A stretch of 64,000 nt of DNA from JAUIAI01 sp050633665 (GTDB lineage Bacteria > Pseudomonadota > Gammaproteobacteria > Burkholderiales > Burkholderiaceae_E): NCBI GenBank assembly GCA_050633665.1, contig JBOEGY010000005.1, positions 62,001-126,000 of the forward strand. Reading direction: 5' to 3'. Shown here piece by piece: positions 25,463 through 33,422 of this stretch. The notes under the pieces were generated by a model. The model ran no database searches and was not told the DNA's origin. It was given only the letters and a program-made list of their open reading frames with translations. Both the position numbers and the translations under genes were made by a program. The number at the start of each line of letters is the position of its first letter. The stretch's first letter is position 1.

Positions 25463-27403
25463 CTACTCTGATGACAACACTCCAAAAAGTTCCTGACGGT
25501 CACCGATTATGCGCCGGGAATCACCAAGTCGCCGCGTGAGGCCCAGCGCATCAAAATACTCCAATACTTCAATGGTCAGGTTGCGGCCTATGCCGGCGGC
25601 ATCCCGATATTGTTTGACGCCAAGTTCACCACCGTTTTCAGCGGCCACCTGCTCAGCTATCCCGGCGAGACGGGCGACCGCCCGGGGGTGGAAATATCGG
25701 TTCCCGGCGACTCTTGATAACAAGCCGCGATTCGCGGTTCGCTGCAAAAATGAAGTCAGTTCGTCTTTGTCGAACCCAAGCTGAGCGGCCAGCGCGCTGA
25801 TGACAGGGGGTTTGGTCTGTTCGGGCGGTAAGAGTGGTTCGACCTGACGCCAGAGGTTTTCGTCTTGTGCGGTCACGCCAGGTTGATGCGAACTCAGCCT
25901 GAGAGACAGGCCACGCCGGACAATCTTTTCCTGGCGAACGAGCTGACTGATACACAAGTCGATGATTTCGCCGCTTGCGGCATCACGAGCGGCGCGTCTA
26001 AGCTCGCCGGGGTGCGGGCCAGGATCATCAGGGTTCTGTTGGTGCCGGTCTGCCAACGCGTCGAGCAAAAGGGTTTCAAGACGCCGCCAGCGTTCATGGG
26101 TCAAAGCAAACCGGCGATGGCGAATTTCAAATCGGTGCAGCGACACTTGTTGTTCAACTGCTTCTGTTTCTGCTGGAGTCAGATTCCAGGCGTCGTTGAA
26201 GTGCCTCAGGTCGACTCCGGCCGGGTTGTTCTCCGCGAGCTGTTGCAGCGCGTCTGTGGGTGAAGCAAGCTGCATTGATCGCAGTGATGTCATGCGCTCG
26301 GTTCGTGCCCGGCCCTTGCTGGCGCCATAGGAGTCAACCACCTGGCCGCCGGCGATTGTTCGGCTCGCCGATTGATCGCGAACGATAAATCGATCGCCAC
26401 GGGCAACAACTGTTGGCTGATCGAGGACCAGTTGCGCCAGTGCGGTTGTTCCGGGTGAAATTTCCCTGCCCTCCAGGGTTGCGATGCGCCCAGTAAGCGA
26501 GCTGGCGCCGTGATGCAGATGAATCGGTGTCCAGTGCGCAAGCGGGCGGGCCTGAGCCGCCAATACGGTCACCGTGGCGTCGATGCGCTGAGTTGGCTCA
26601 GGTGGCGGTGCCCCAACCAGCCAGTCGCCGCGCACCGGTGATGGCGACTGTGAGCGCAGCCCGACCAGATTCAAGGCGCAACGGTCGCCAGCCGAGCCGG
26701 CAGTCAGGGCATCGGCCGGTTTATCCTGAATGTGCAGACTGCGGACACGTACCGGCAGATTGGCCGGCGCCAGAAATAATTCGTCGCCGGTTTTGACGCT
26801 GCCTGAAAAGACGGCGCCGGTGACAATCAGGCCTGCGCCCTGAATCGTAAACTGGCGGTCAACAGGTAATCGGAACCGCCCGCCTGCGGGTGACTCAGGG
26901 CGACGGTTGCGCAGTGCAGTCAGTTCCTTTCGCAACAAGTCTATCCCGTCACCGGTCACTGACGACACGGGAAAGCTATTTGCCTGGCGCAGACTTGTTG
27001 TTGCGAGTAGTTCGGCGACCTGATCTTGTACTTGGCGGACTCGCCCGGCATCGACCCGGTCGGTTTTGGTAATGGCCACAAGACCCTGCTTGACGCCCAA
27101 CAGGTTAAGGATAGCCAGGTGTTCGAGGGTTTGCGGCATCGGACCGTCATCAGCGGCAACAACCAGGATGGCAGCATCGATAGCGCTGACACCGGCGAGC
27201 ATATTGCGCACAAATTTTTCGTGACCCGGCACATCAACAAAGCCGAACACCTGGTCGGTGCCGAGCGTGTGATAGGCAAAACCAAGGTCAATACTGACAC
27301 CCCGCGATTTCTCCTGTGGCAGGCGGTCAGTGTCAACATCGGTCAGCAGCCGGATCAGCGAGGTCTTGCCGTGATCGATGTGGCCGGCGGTCGCGATCAG
27401 CAT
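25463..27403 (-). CDS. selB: Selenocysteine-specific elongation factor SelB
   Basis: This 646-residue GTPase delivers Sec-tRNA to UGA codons followed by a SECIS. Domain I carries 'AGHIDHGKTSLIRLLT', 'DVPGHEKFVRNML' and 'TKTD'; domains II and III are beta barrels; the C-terminal half (about residues 370 to 646) forms the winged-helix repeats that bind SECIS RNA. The length is close to E. coli SelB (614). It overlaps the selA stop by one base (TGATG) and is followed by selC. Confidence 0.96.
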   Translation of the reverse strand: MLIATAGHIDHGKTSLIRLLTDVDTDRLPQEKSRGVSIDLGFAYHTLGTDQVFGFVDVPGHEKFVRNMLAGVSAIDAAILVVAADDGPMPQTLEHLAILNLLGVKQGLVAITKTDRVDAGRVRQVQDQVAELLATTSLRQANSFPVSSVTGDGIDLLRKELTALRNRRPESPAGGRFRLPVDRQFTIQGAGLIVTGAVFSGSVKTGDELFLAPANLPVRVRSLHIQDKPADALTAGSAGDRCALNLVGLRSQSPSPVRGDWLVGAPPPEPTQRIDATVTVLAAQARPLAHWTPIHLHHGASSLTGRIATLEGREISPGTTALAQLVLDQPTVVARGDRFIVRDQSASRTIAGGQVVDSYGASKGRARTERMTSLRSMQLASPTDALQQLAENNPAGVDLRHFNDAWNLTPAETEAVEQQVSLHRFEIRHRRFALTHERWRRLETLLLDALADRHQQNPDDPGPHPGELRRAARDAASGEIIDLCISQLVRQEKIVRRGLSLRLSSHQPGVTAQDENLWRQVEPLLPPEQTKPPVISALAAQLGFDKDELTSFLQRTANRGLLSRVAGNRYFHPRAVARLAGIAEQVAAENGGELGVKQYRDAAGIGRNLTIEVLEYFDALGLTRRLGDSRRIIGDRQELFGVLSSE

Positions 27404-28827
27404 CAGCGTGCGGCGAGAAGTTGCTGCAACCTGGGCAATTGCTCGAGAAGCTCATGGGTCCGCTCTAGCGTGCGCAAGTCGAGAATCAGGCGGTCATTGC
27501 TGATGCGTCCGATAACCGGGCGCGGCAGTTGTCGCATCGCTGCAGACCAACGGGTAAGCTCGGTACCGCGTCTGTCGCCAGCACCAGCCGGATTGATGGC
27601 GATTGCGGCACTCGGCAGCAAATCTACCGGAAGGGCGCCACTGCCAATCTGGCTCATGCAGTCGACAATTTCAAATTCAGCATGCGCGGCGAGGGTTTGT
27701 TGAAACCCATCCAGCACCTGGCTGGCCGTGGCGGCAATATCCTCTTTGGCGCGCGTCAACTGGCGCAGCGCGGGAAGCTGCTGATCGAGGGAGTCAGGGT
27801 CTTGATAGAGCCGTAACACTGCCTCCAGCGCTGCCAGCGTTAGCTTGTCAATCCGAAGCGCACGTTTCATCGGGTTTTTTTTGATCTGGTTGATCAGTTC
27901 TTTTTTGCCGACAATCATGCCGCACTGTGGGCCGCCCAGTAGTTTGTCGCCGCTGAACGTAACGACATCCGCACCGGCTTCGAGTGCCTGGGCAACGGTT
28001 GTTTCATGGGGCAGGCCGAACTTTCTCATGTCGATCAGTGAGCCGCTGCCAATGTCATCGATCAGGGGAAGCCCATGCTGGTGGGCAAGTTCGGCCAGAT
28101 CAGCTTGCTCAACTTTATGGGTGAAACCCTGTATCTGATAGTTGCTTGGATGGACCGTCATCAGAGCGGCGGTCTGCCCGTTGATGCGCTCGGAGAAATC
28201 CGCCAGATGAGTGCGATTGGTGGTGCCGACTTCGGCCAGCACGCAACCGGCAGAAGACATGATTTGAGGCATTCTGAACGCGCCGCCGATTTCGACCAGT
28301 TCGCCACGCGACACGATGACTTCGCGGCCGCTGGCAATACTGTTTAGCGTCAGCAAGACTGCTGCCGCGTTATTGTTGACCACTGTGGCTGCCTGCGCGC
28401 CGGTGAGTTCCCTGAGCAACGCCTCCACATGCGAGTCTCTGTCGCCCCGCGATCCGGAGTCAAGATCGAACTCCACGGTGGTTGGGTTGGCTGCCGCATG
28501 GGTCAATGCTGCGACCGCCTGTTCTGGCAAGACAGCGCGACCGAGGTTGGTATGCAATACCGTACCGGTCAGGTTGAGCACTGCCCGGTGGGTTGACTGA
28601 TGTCGCTTGGCAATCGCGCTGGCCGTCTGTTCGGCCCAAAGTTGCGGAATGTCGTCCGGGTTGGCAACAATGTTGCTGGCGGCGATATCATTTCGCATTG
28701 CCTGGCTGCTCAGTCGCAATTGATTCCTGACCGTCTGGTGACCGTGGCGCTCAACCAGGGCGCGAATATCCTCACGCTGGAGCATTTTCTCGAGTGACGG
28801 TATTGCTTGATACAGGTTCTTGGCCAT
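27403..28827 (-). CDS. selA: L-seryl-tRNA(Sec) selenium transferase SelA
   Basis: This 474-residue PLP enzyme converts Ser-tRNA-Sec to Sec-tRNA-Sec using selenophosphate. The N-terminal tRNA-binding domain ('IPSLEKMLQREDIRALVERH') is followed by the aminotransferase fold with 'NLTGTVLHTNLGRAVL' and the PLP Lys in 'TFSGDKLLGGPQCG'. It is full length (E. coli 463). The selenophosphate synthetase gene selD is not in this window. It starts 55 bases after the CoA-transferase stop on the same strand, so readthrough from the UGSC operon is likely. Confidence 0.96.
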   Translation of the reverse strand: MAKNLYQAIPSLEKMLQREDIRALVERHGHQTVRNQLRLSSQAMRNDIAASNIVANPDDIPQLWAEQTASAIAKRHQSTHRAVLNLTGTVLHTNLGRAVLPEQAVAALTHAAANPTTVEFDLDSGSRGDRDSHVEALLRELTGAQAATVVNNNAAAVLLTLNSIASGREVIVSRGELVEIGGAFRMPQIMSSAGCVLAEVGTTNRTHLADFSERINGQTAALMTVHPSNYQIQGFTHKVEQADLAELAHQHGLPLIDDIGSGSLIDMRKFGLPHETTVAQALEAGADVVTFSGDKLLGGPQCGMIVGKKELINQIKKNPMKRALRIDKLTLAALEAVLRLYQDPDSLDQQLPALRQLTRAKEDIAATASQVLDGFQQTLAAHAEFEIVDCMSQIGSGALPVDLLPSAAIAINPAGAGDRRGTELTRWSAAMRQLPRPVIGRISNDRLILDLRTLERTHELLEQLPRLQQLLAAR

Positions 28828-28882
28828 GGCCTTGGCTGCTGTGCTGAAGCCGCCATTATGAACGAACTGATGGGCGACGAGA

Positions 28883-30103
28883 CTAGTCGGGTGTTCTGTA
28901 GATCGCTCCGGTTTGCTCCAGCGCGCGAATATCCTCGGGGCTCAGACCCGCTTCAGCCAGAACGGCTTCAGTGTGCTCACCTAGTGCTGGTGCCCGTTCC
29001 GCGGTACGCGGTGTTACCCCGTTTAGTCTAATGGGCGCCGCGATTGTCCGCGGCATCTCGGCAATATTGGTCTCGACGACAGCGCCTGCGGCAATCGCTT
29101 GCGGATCGTCTCTGATGTCTTTCATGCGTTGAACAACGCTAAAGATAATGCGATGCCTGGACAGACACTCCTGCCAGTAGGGCAGGTCCTGGGCGGCAAA
29201 AACGGCGTCGAGTTTTGAGGTCAGCTCAACCCGATGGGTTTTTCGGCTTGCGGTCGTTTGGAAGCGTTCATCGGCAAGCCATTCCTGTTTTCCTAGTGCT
29301 TCACATAAACCGGGCCAGCCGGCTTCTTCGCGCGCAAGCGCGAGCAGCAACCACCGGCCATCGCGGGTCTGGTAGGTATTGCTGACGGCCGAGCGCGGGC
29401 GGTCCCGGGTTGGACGAGGCTCAATGTATGAGTCAACCAGAGCGGCTTGCGCCAGTACTCCGTTTGACCATAGCCCGGCACCGATGAGCGAAGTGCCGAC
29501 CTCGCTGCCGCGTCCCGTGCGGTCACGTTGATAGAGCGCCATCATTATTGCGGCAACCAGTGACATCGCGGTCGCTCGATCGCCCGACGCCGGCAACTGA
29601 AAATGCGGCGGGCCGTCATCATATTTGAGAGCGTCAAGAAATCCGGTTCTGGCGAAATACGCGTTCGCATCAAACCCGGGTTGATCACGATCCGCGCCGC
29701 TTTCGCCGTAACCGGTCAACGAGGCGTAGATCAACCGGTCATTGAGGGCGGCCAGATCGGCATAGCGGATATTCAGCCGTTCGCGAACCGGGTGGGGCAT
29801 GTTGGTAATGAGTATGTCGGTTTTGCGCACCAGGCGATGCAGGACATCGGTCGAATCGGGATGTTTCAGGTCCAGAGCCAGCGAGCGCTTGTTCCGAGAA
29901 TCCATCAGCCAGGGATAGTTCACTTCTGAATCAGGATACGCAGCGAAATTTCTGGCGTGTCGGTTCGGGTCGCCGCTGCCGGGTTGCTCCACTTTGATCA
30001 CATCCGCTCCGTAATCGCCTAAAACGACCGCAGCCGATGGCGCGGCAATGAAAGTGCTGATATCCAATACCTGAATACCACTAAGAGGAAGCGTGTTACT
30101 CAT
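28883..30103 (-). CDS. CaiB/BaiF (family III) CoA-transferase-like protein
   Basis: This 406-residue protein has the family N-terminus 'LSGIQVLDISTFIAAPSAA' and 'LGDYGADVIKVEQPGSGDP', the 'LALDLKHPDS' stretch, and 'DQPGFDANAYFARTG', which holds the catalytic Asp expected in formyl-CoA-transferase-like enzymes. Family III enzymes move CoA between carboxylic acids. The donor and acceptor are unknown. Its start overlaps the stop of the preceding unknown gene by four bases (ATGA), and selA follows. The context therefore ties it to the UGSC selenoprotein rather than to a known acid pathway. Confidence 0.88.
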   Translation of the reverse strand: MSNTLPLSGIQVLDISTFIAAPSAAVVLGDYGADVIKVEQPGSGDPNRHARNFAAYPDSEVNYPWLMDSRNKRSLALDLKHPDSTDVLHRLVRKTDILITNMPHPVRERLNIRYADLAALNDRLIYASLTGYGESGADRDQPGFDANAYFARTGFLDALKYDDGPPHFQLPASGDRATAMSLVAAIMMALYQRDRTGRGSEVGTSLIGAGLWSNGVLAQAALVDSYIEPRPTRDRPRSAVSNTYQTRDGRWLLLALAREEAGWPGLCEALGKQEWLADERFQTTASRKTHRVELTSKLDAVFAAQDLPYWQECLSRHRIIFSVVQRMKDIRDDPQAIAAGAVVETNIAEMPRTIAAPIRLNGVTPRTAERAPALGEHTEAVLAEAGLSPEDIRALEQTGAIYRTPD

Positions 30104-31218
30104 GAGTCAGCCTGTGAAGAGGGAGGGAGGTAACCGGACTGGGCAGGAAGTTCGCAATACTGATCGGCATCGACCACGATGCTGACCGGTGAGTTCTTAT
30201 GACCGCCAACGCTCCAACTGGGCATCACCATCGAGTACAGGCCGCCGCCGCCGGCAACCAGTATCAGGATTTGCGACGCTTGCTCAAATACACGGTAAGT
30301 CAGATCGGATGAATTCATCCGGCTGGCGAATACCGGTCCGTAACGTTTGAGCTGCTCAACCGGCAGATGGGTCAGTTCCCATAAGCGGTTGGCGATGGCG
30401 GCGCGTGACAACCCGGCACTAACCAGTATTTGCGCATGTTCCGGGTTCAGGACAACCACTGCCGATCCACCCGGCAGTGCCGCATTGTTGGTCGCCAGAT
30501 TCGCCAGACCGGTGGCCAGGACATAGAGTAGTTTTTCTGCGTCGTCAGGATCGTCGGCGCTACTGGCGTAGATCACGGAATGTGGCGCTTCGGCGCCGAT
30601 CACGGTGACCACACTGTCATCGGCTTTGAAGCCAAGGTCAACATGCATCGGCGGTAGCGGCGACTGCTCCTCGCTTTCTGCCAGGCAATAGGTGAACTTG
30701 CCGGGATGACCGAGCAAGGCCATGTCAGACGAACCTGGCCGACCCCCGCCGATATTAATCATGCACAGGCGCAGCGCGCGTCCGATACTGGCGTTCGCCC
30801 GATGGCCGGGGCCGAGCGCGCCGAATCCGGACGCGACCGGCCCACAACTCTGTCTTGCGGGCCCGTTGACCAGAATCAGCGGTGCGGTGCAATGGGTGGT
30901 TGCCTGCATTTCGGTCAGGTCGAAGACCGGATCCAGGATGGCTTTTACGCTTGCGACAACTAGTGGCATGTAGTCAGGCAGGCAGCCGGCCATGACGGCG
31001 GCTATCGCTATTTTTTCAATCGTGGTGGTACCGTTGCCGGGGCCCATCTCGCCAAGCACCATGTCGGCATCCTGGCCGCTGGCCAGAATCATTCGCGATA
31101 CCCGCTGCACTGTCGGTATGACAACCGGCAGGCCATCGGTACAGCCCAATTCGTGTAGTTGCTCCAGAGCCACGGATTCGTCTTCGGCGCTGAGTAGGTT
31201 TTCATTGGGGGCATTCAT
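30100..31218 (-). CDS. Protein of unknown function coupled to the UGSC selenoprotein
   Basis: I do not recognise a named function for this 372-residue protein. It has no signal peptide and no clear membrane helices. Notable segments are 'ELGCTDGLPVVIPT' near residue 28, 'IAIAAVMAGCLPDYMPLVV' near 88, 'TTHCTAPLILVNGPARQSCG' near 122, a Gly-rich 'NIGGGRPGSSDMALLGHPGK', and 'PGGSAVVVLNPEHAQ'. Several Cys could serve as thiol partners. It overlaps both neighbours by ATGA (31215-31218 with the selenoprotein, 30100-30103 with the CoA-transferase), the strongest sign of a shared task. A complex or consecutive steps with the UGSC protein is inference. Confidence 0.75.
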   Translation of the reverse strand: MNAPNENLLSAEDESVALEQLHELGCTDGLPVVIPTVQRVSRMILASGQDADMVLGEMGPGNGTTTIEKIAIAAVMAGCLPDYMPLVVASVKAILDPVFDLTEMQATTHCTAPLILVNGPARQSCGPVASGFGALGPGHRANASIGRALRLCMINIGGGRPGSSDMALLGHPGKFTYCLAESEEQSPLPPMHVDLGFKADDSVVTVIGAEAPHSVIYASSADDPDDAEKLLYVLATGLANLATNNAALPGGSAVVVLNPEHAQILVSAGLSRAAIANRLWELTHLPVEQLKRYGPVFASRMNSSDLTYRVFEQASQILILVAGGGGLYSMVMPSWSVGGHKNSPVSIVVDADQYCELPAQSGYLPPSSQADS

Positions 31219-31745
31219 CGGCTTAATTGCTCAATAACTGTGTCGGCGGTCAATTCTGCGATTCGCAGCATATTGGTGTCGCCGCTGCCGGCGACCGGGT
31301 GGGGCAGCCGGACTCGCGGGGCGCCGGGCATGCCTAGCGAGCGAGCCACGAATTCACCTTGTTGCCAGAATTCATCTGTAATGAGTGCCACGGTCGGAAT
31401 TCCCAGGCGGGCAATGCTGATGCCGTCACGCACGGTGCCGGTCGTACAGCTACCTCAGTGGCCATAGGCGGCGACCACCACCTGGCAACTTGAGCGAATC
31501 TGGTCGAGCATTTTTGCGGAGGCAGTGACCGTTGGATTGCCTTTATTCCAGTGCCGCAAGCGAGCGTCTGGCAGCCGTTGCTGCATGACTTCTCCAAGCC
31601 GGTTCAGAAAATTCTCGGAATCCGGAAAGCCGTTGGCCAGCAAGCCGATTGTTGTGCCCGCCCCGGTGCTCGAGAACTGATGGAATAGCGTATAAGCGTC
31701 CATAGGTGTTGCAACGCTGGCTCTCGGATCATGGTAGTGAATCAT
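31215..31745 (-). CDS. UGSC-motif selenoprotein
   Basis: Two open stretches on one frame (31745-31458 and 31454-31215) are joined by a single TGA at 31457-31455. Read as selenocysteine it gives a 176-residue protein with 'VVVAAYGH-U-GSCTTGTVRDG' (Sec97, Cys100). The UGSC motif defines a family for which both Sec and Cys (CGSC) forms are known; the biochemical role is not established. The continued frame 'GIPTVALITDEF' and 'LPHPVAG' fits that family, so this is not a pseudogene. GGAG lies five bases before the ATG. It is the first gene of an operon leading into selA-selB-selC and is divergent from an EamA transporter. Confidence 0.9.
31428..31445 (-). promoter_or_regulatory. Possible SECIS stem-loop of the UGSC gene
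   Basis: Nine bases after the Sec codon on the minus strand, ACGAC can pair with GU(G)CGU (one bulged G), closing the loop CGGCACC. An alternative stem CCGU/ACGG lies a few bases further on. The position fits a bacterial SECIS but the fold is weak by eye. Confidence 0.35.
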
Positions 31746-31815
31746 TCTGTCTCCGTCGTCGATTCTGAACTTACTGATGGACTTACTGCGGCGGCGCCTA
31801 CTGTAGCGGACTTTT

Positions 31816-32784
31816 TTGCCGGGCCGATTTGATTCGGGCCGACGTCAGGAGATAGCGATTTCGATAGCAAGCAGTAGATTGGATACCTCCCCGGAACGGC
31901 GCTTCGGTATCACCCATATCTTGATTGTTCTGCTGATCGGGTTCTTGTGGGGAATCAACTGGCCGGCGGTTAAAGTCATGCTGACCGAGTTGCCTCCTTT
32001 GTCAGTCAGGGCGTTTGCGTTTCCCCTGGCGGCGCTATGCCTGGCGGTGTTGGCACATGTGATCAAGCAGCCGTTAAAGCCAGCCCGCCGGGACTGGATG
32101 CCATTATTTCTGACCGGCTTTTTCCTGGTGTTCGGGTTTAACATGCTCACGACGTTCGGGCAGTTGATGACCGAAACCTCGAGAGCGGCGATTATCGCTT
32201 ATACGATGCCGGCAATGACGGTGGTACTGGCGGCCTTGTTTCTTGGTGAGCGCTTGTCGCGACGGGGTGGCCTGGCTTTGCTTGCCGGCTCGCTCGGGTT
32301 GATTGTGCTGGCTGCCGAGGACTTCGCCGGCTTGTTTGATAACCCGTCCGGCGCACTGGTGATGTTGTTCGCCGCCTTGTCCTGGGCGGTCGGTAATATC
32401 CTTTTGAAGGCCCGGCAGTGGAGCTTGTCGTCACTTGGGCTAACCTTCTGGTTTTTTGTTGTGGCCGCTTTTTGTAGCTGGCCGCTGGTCTTGATTTTCG
32501 AGCCACTATCGGATCAGACATGGCCGGGCTCACGGGTACTCTGGATCCTCGCCTATCACGTGGCAGGCCCGATGAGTCTTTGTTATGCACTCTGGACAAT
32601 CATGATTGCCCGTTTACCGGCAGGGGTTGTCGCCTTGTCGGCCCTGTTTGCTCCTGTGGTTGGCGTCGGTTCTTCAATGTGGTTATTGGGTGATACCGTG
32701 ACCTGGCAGAAGCTGACGTCCCTGGGTCTTGTCCTGGTTTCAATCGCACTGACTTTCAGTACGACAAATCGCCGTTCCCGCTGA
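31816..32784 (+). CDS. EamA/DMT-superfamily transporter
   Basis: This protein of about 310-322 residues has ten membrane helices in two EamA repeats ('IGFLWGINWPAVKVML' in the first, 'LSWAVGNILLKARQW' in the second). Such proteins usually export amino acids or metabolites. The start is uncertain. TTG 31816 gives the longest frame but has no SD sequence. An ATT at 31858 has AGGAG six bases upstream and would start just before the hydrophobic region. It is divergent from the UGSC gene by 70 bases and precedes the peroxiredoxin-like selenoprotein. Confidence 0.85.
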   Translation: MPGRFDSGRRQEIAISIASSRLDTSPERRFGITHILIVLLIGFLWGINWPAVKVMLTELPPLSVRAFAFPLAALCLAVLAHVIKQPLKPARRDWMPLFLTGFFLVFGFNMLTTFGQLMTETSRAAIIAYTMPAMTVVLAALFLGERLSRRGGLALLAGSLGLIVLAAEDFAGLFDNPSGALVMLFAALSWAVGNILLKARQWSLSSLGLTFWFFVVAAFCSWPLVLIFEPLSDQTWPGSRVLWILAYHVAGPMSLCYALWTIMIARLPAGVVALSALFAPVVGVGSSMWLLGDTVTWQKLTSLGLVLVSIALTFSTTNRRSR

Positions 32785-32867
32785 CAAGACCATTCGGCTT
32801 GCGGGTCCGGCTTGTGATCGGCCCGCCAATCTGGTCAACTAGACGGTCTCACACTTCAGGAGGCAGC

Positions 32868-33347
32868 ATGAAAAGCAAGCTAAATACCGGAGACGAATTC
32901 CCCTCGATGCCATTGAAACTGGTTGATGGCAGTGAAGTCGTCTTACCGGCTGATCCGCGAGCCAGCTATCTTGTGGTTTTGTTCTATCGGGGGGCATTCT
33001 GACCTTACTGTCTCCGTCAGTTGGACGGCTTCAGTGAGAAGTTGGAAGAATTCGCGCAATTGGGCGCCCGGGTAATCGCGGCCACGGCAGAGCCCCTTGA
33101 AAAAGCCCAGGAAGTGGCGGCCAAGGTATCGGTACCGGTTGGGTATGGTGTTACGCGGGAGCAGGCCGATCAAATCGGTTCCTGGTGGGAGGATCGCCGG
33201 CAGATCATCCAGCCCTCCAATTTCGTCCTTAATGATGCTGGTAAGGTTTTGTCGGCAACCTACAGTACCGGACCGATTGGTCGCGTTGAAGCACAAGACG
33301 CGATTCGGTTTATCCAGTTTCAGGAGCGGCAGAAGGCCGCTGGCTAG
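32868..33347 (+). CDS. Peroxiredoxin-like (AhpC/TSA) selenoprotein with UPYC motif
   Basis: The frame starting at ATG 32868, with a perfect AGGAGG six bases upstream, has one in-frame TGA at 33000-33002 (codon 45) and then runs to 33347, giving 159 residues. The TGA replaces the peroxidatic-type Cys: 'VVLFYRGAF-U-PYCLRQL', where relatives have CPYC. N-terminal 'LNTGDEFPSMPLKLVDG' and C-terminal 'PSNFVLNDAGKVLSATYSTG' are typical of the redoxin fold. A stem-loop 11 bases past the TGA fits SECIS spacing. It is probably a cytosolic thiol peroxidase. The downstream half alone has no convincing start. Confidence 0.92.
33003..33028 (+). promoter_or_regulatory. Candidate SECIS element of the peroxiredoxin-like selenoprotein
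   Basis: CCGTC (33014-33018) pairs perfectly with GACGG (33024-33028), closing the loop AGTTG. The stem begins exactly 11 bases after the Sec codon, the spacing of the E. coli fdhF element recognised by SelB. Folded by eye. Confidence 0.6.
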
Positions 33348-33422
33348 ACTCTGGTCTGGGTCGGTAAGCAGCGCGCAGGCCTCTCGGGGATGCGCGCTGC
33401 CTGAGGCCCTCGGAGCTTTTGC

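Noticed and set aside
31215..31433. Separate small gene starting at the Met after the UGSC motif
   Set aside because: It is the in-frame continuation of the UGSC gene past a TGA read as Sec; there is no SD sequence for this Met and the fold would be cut.
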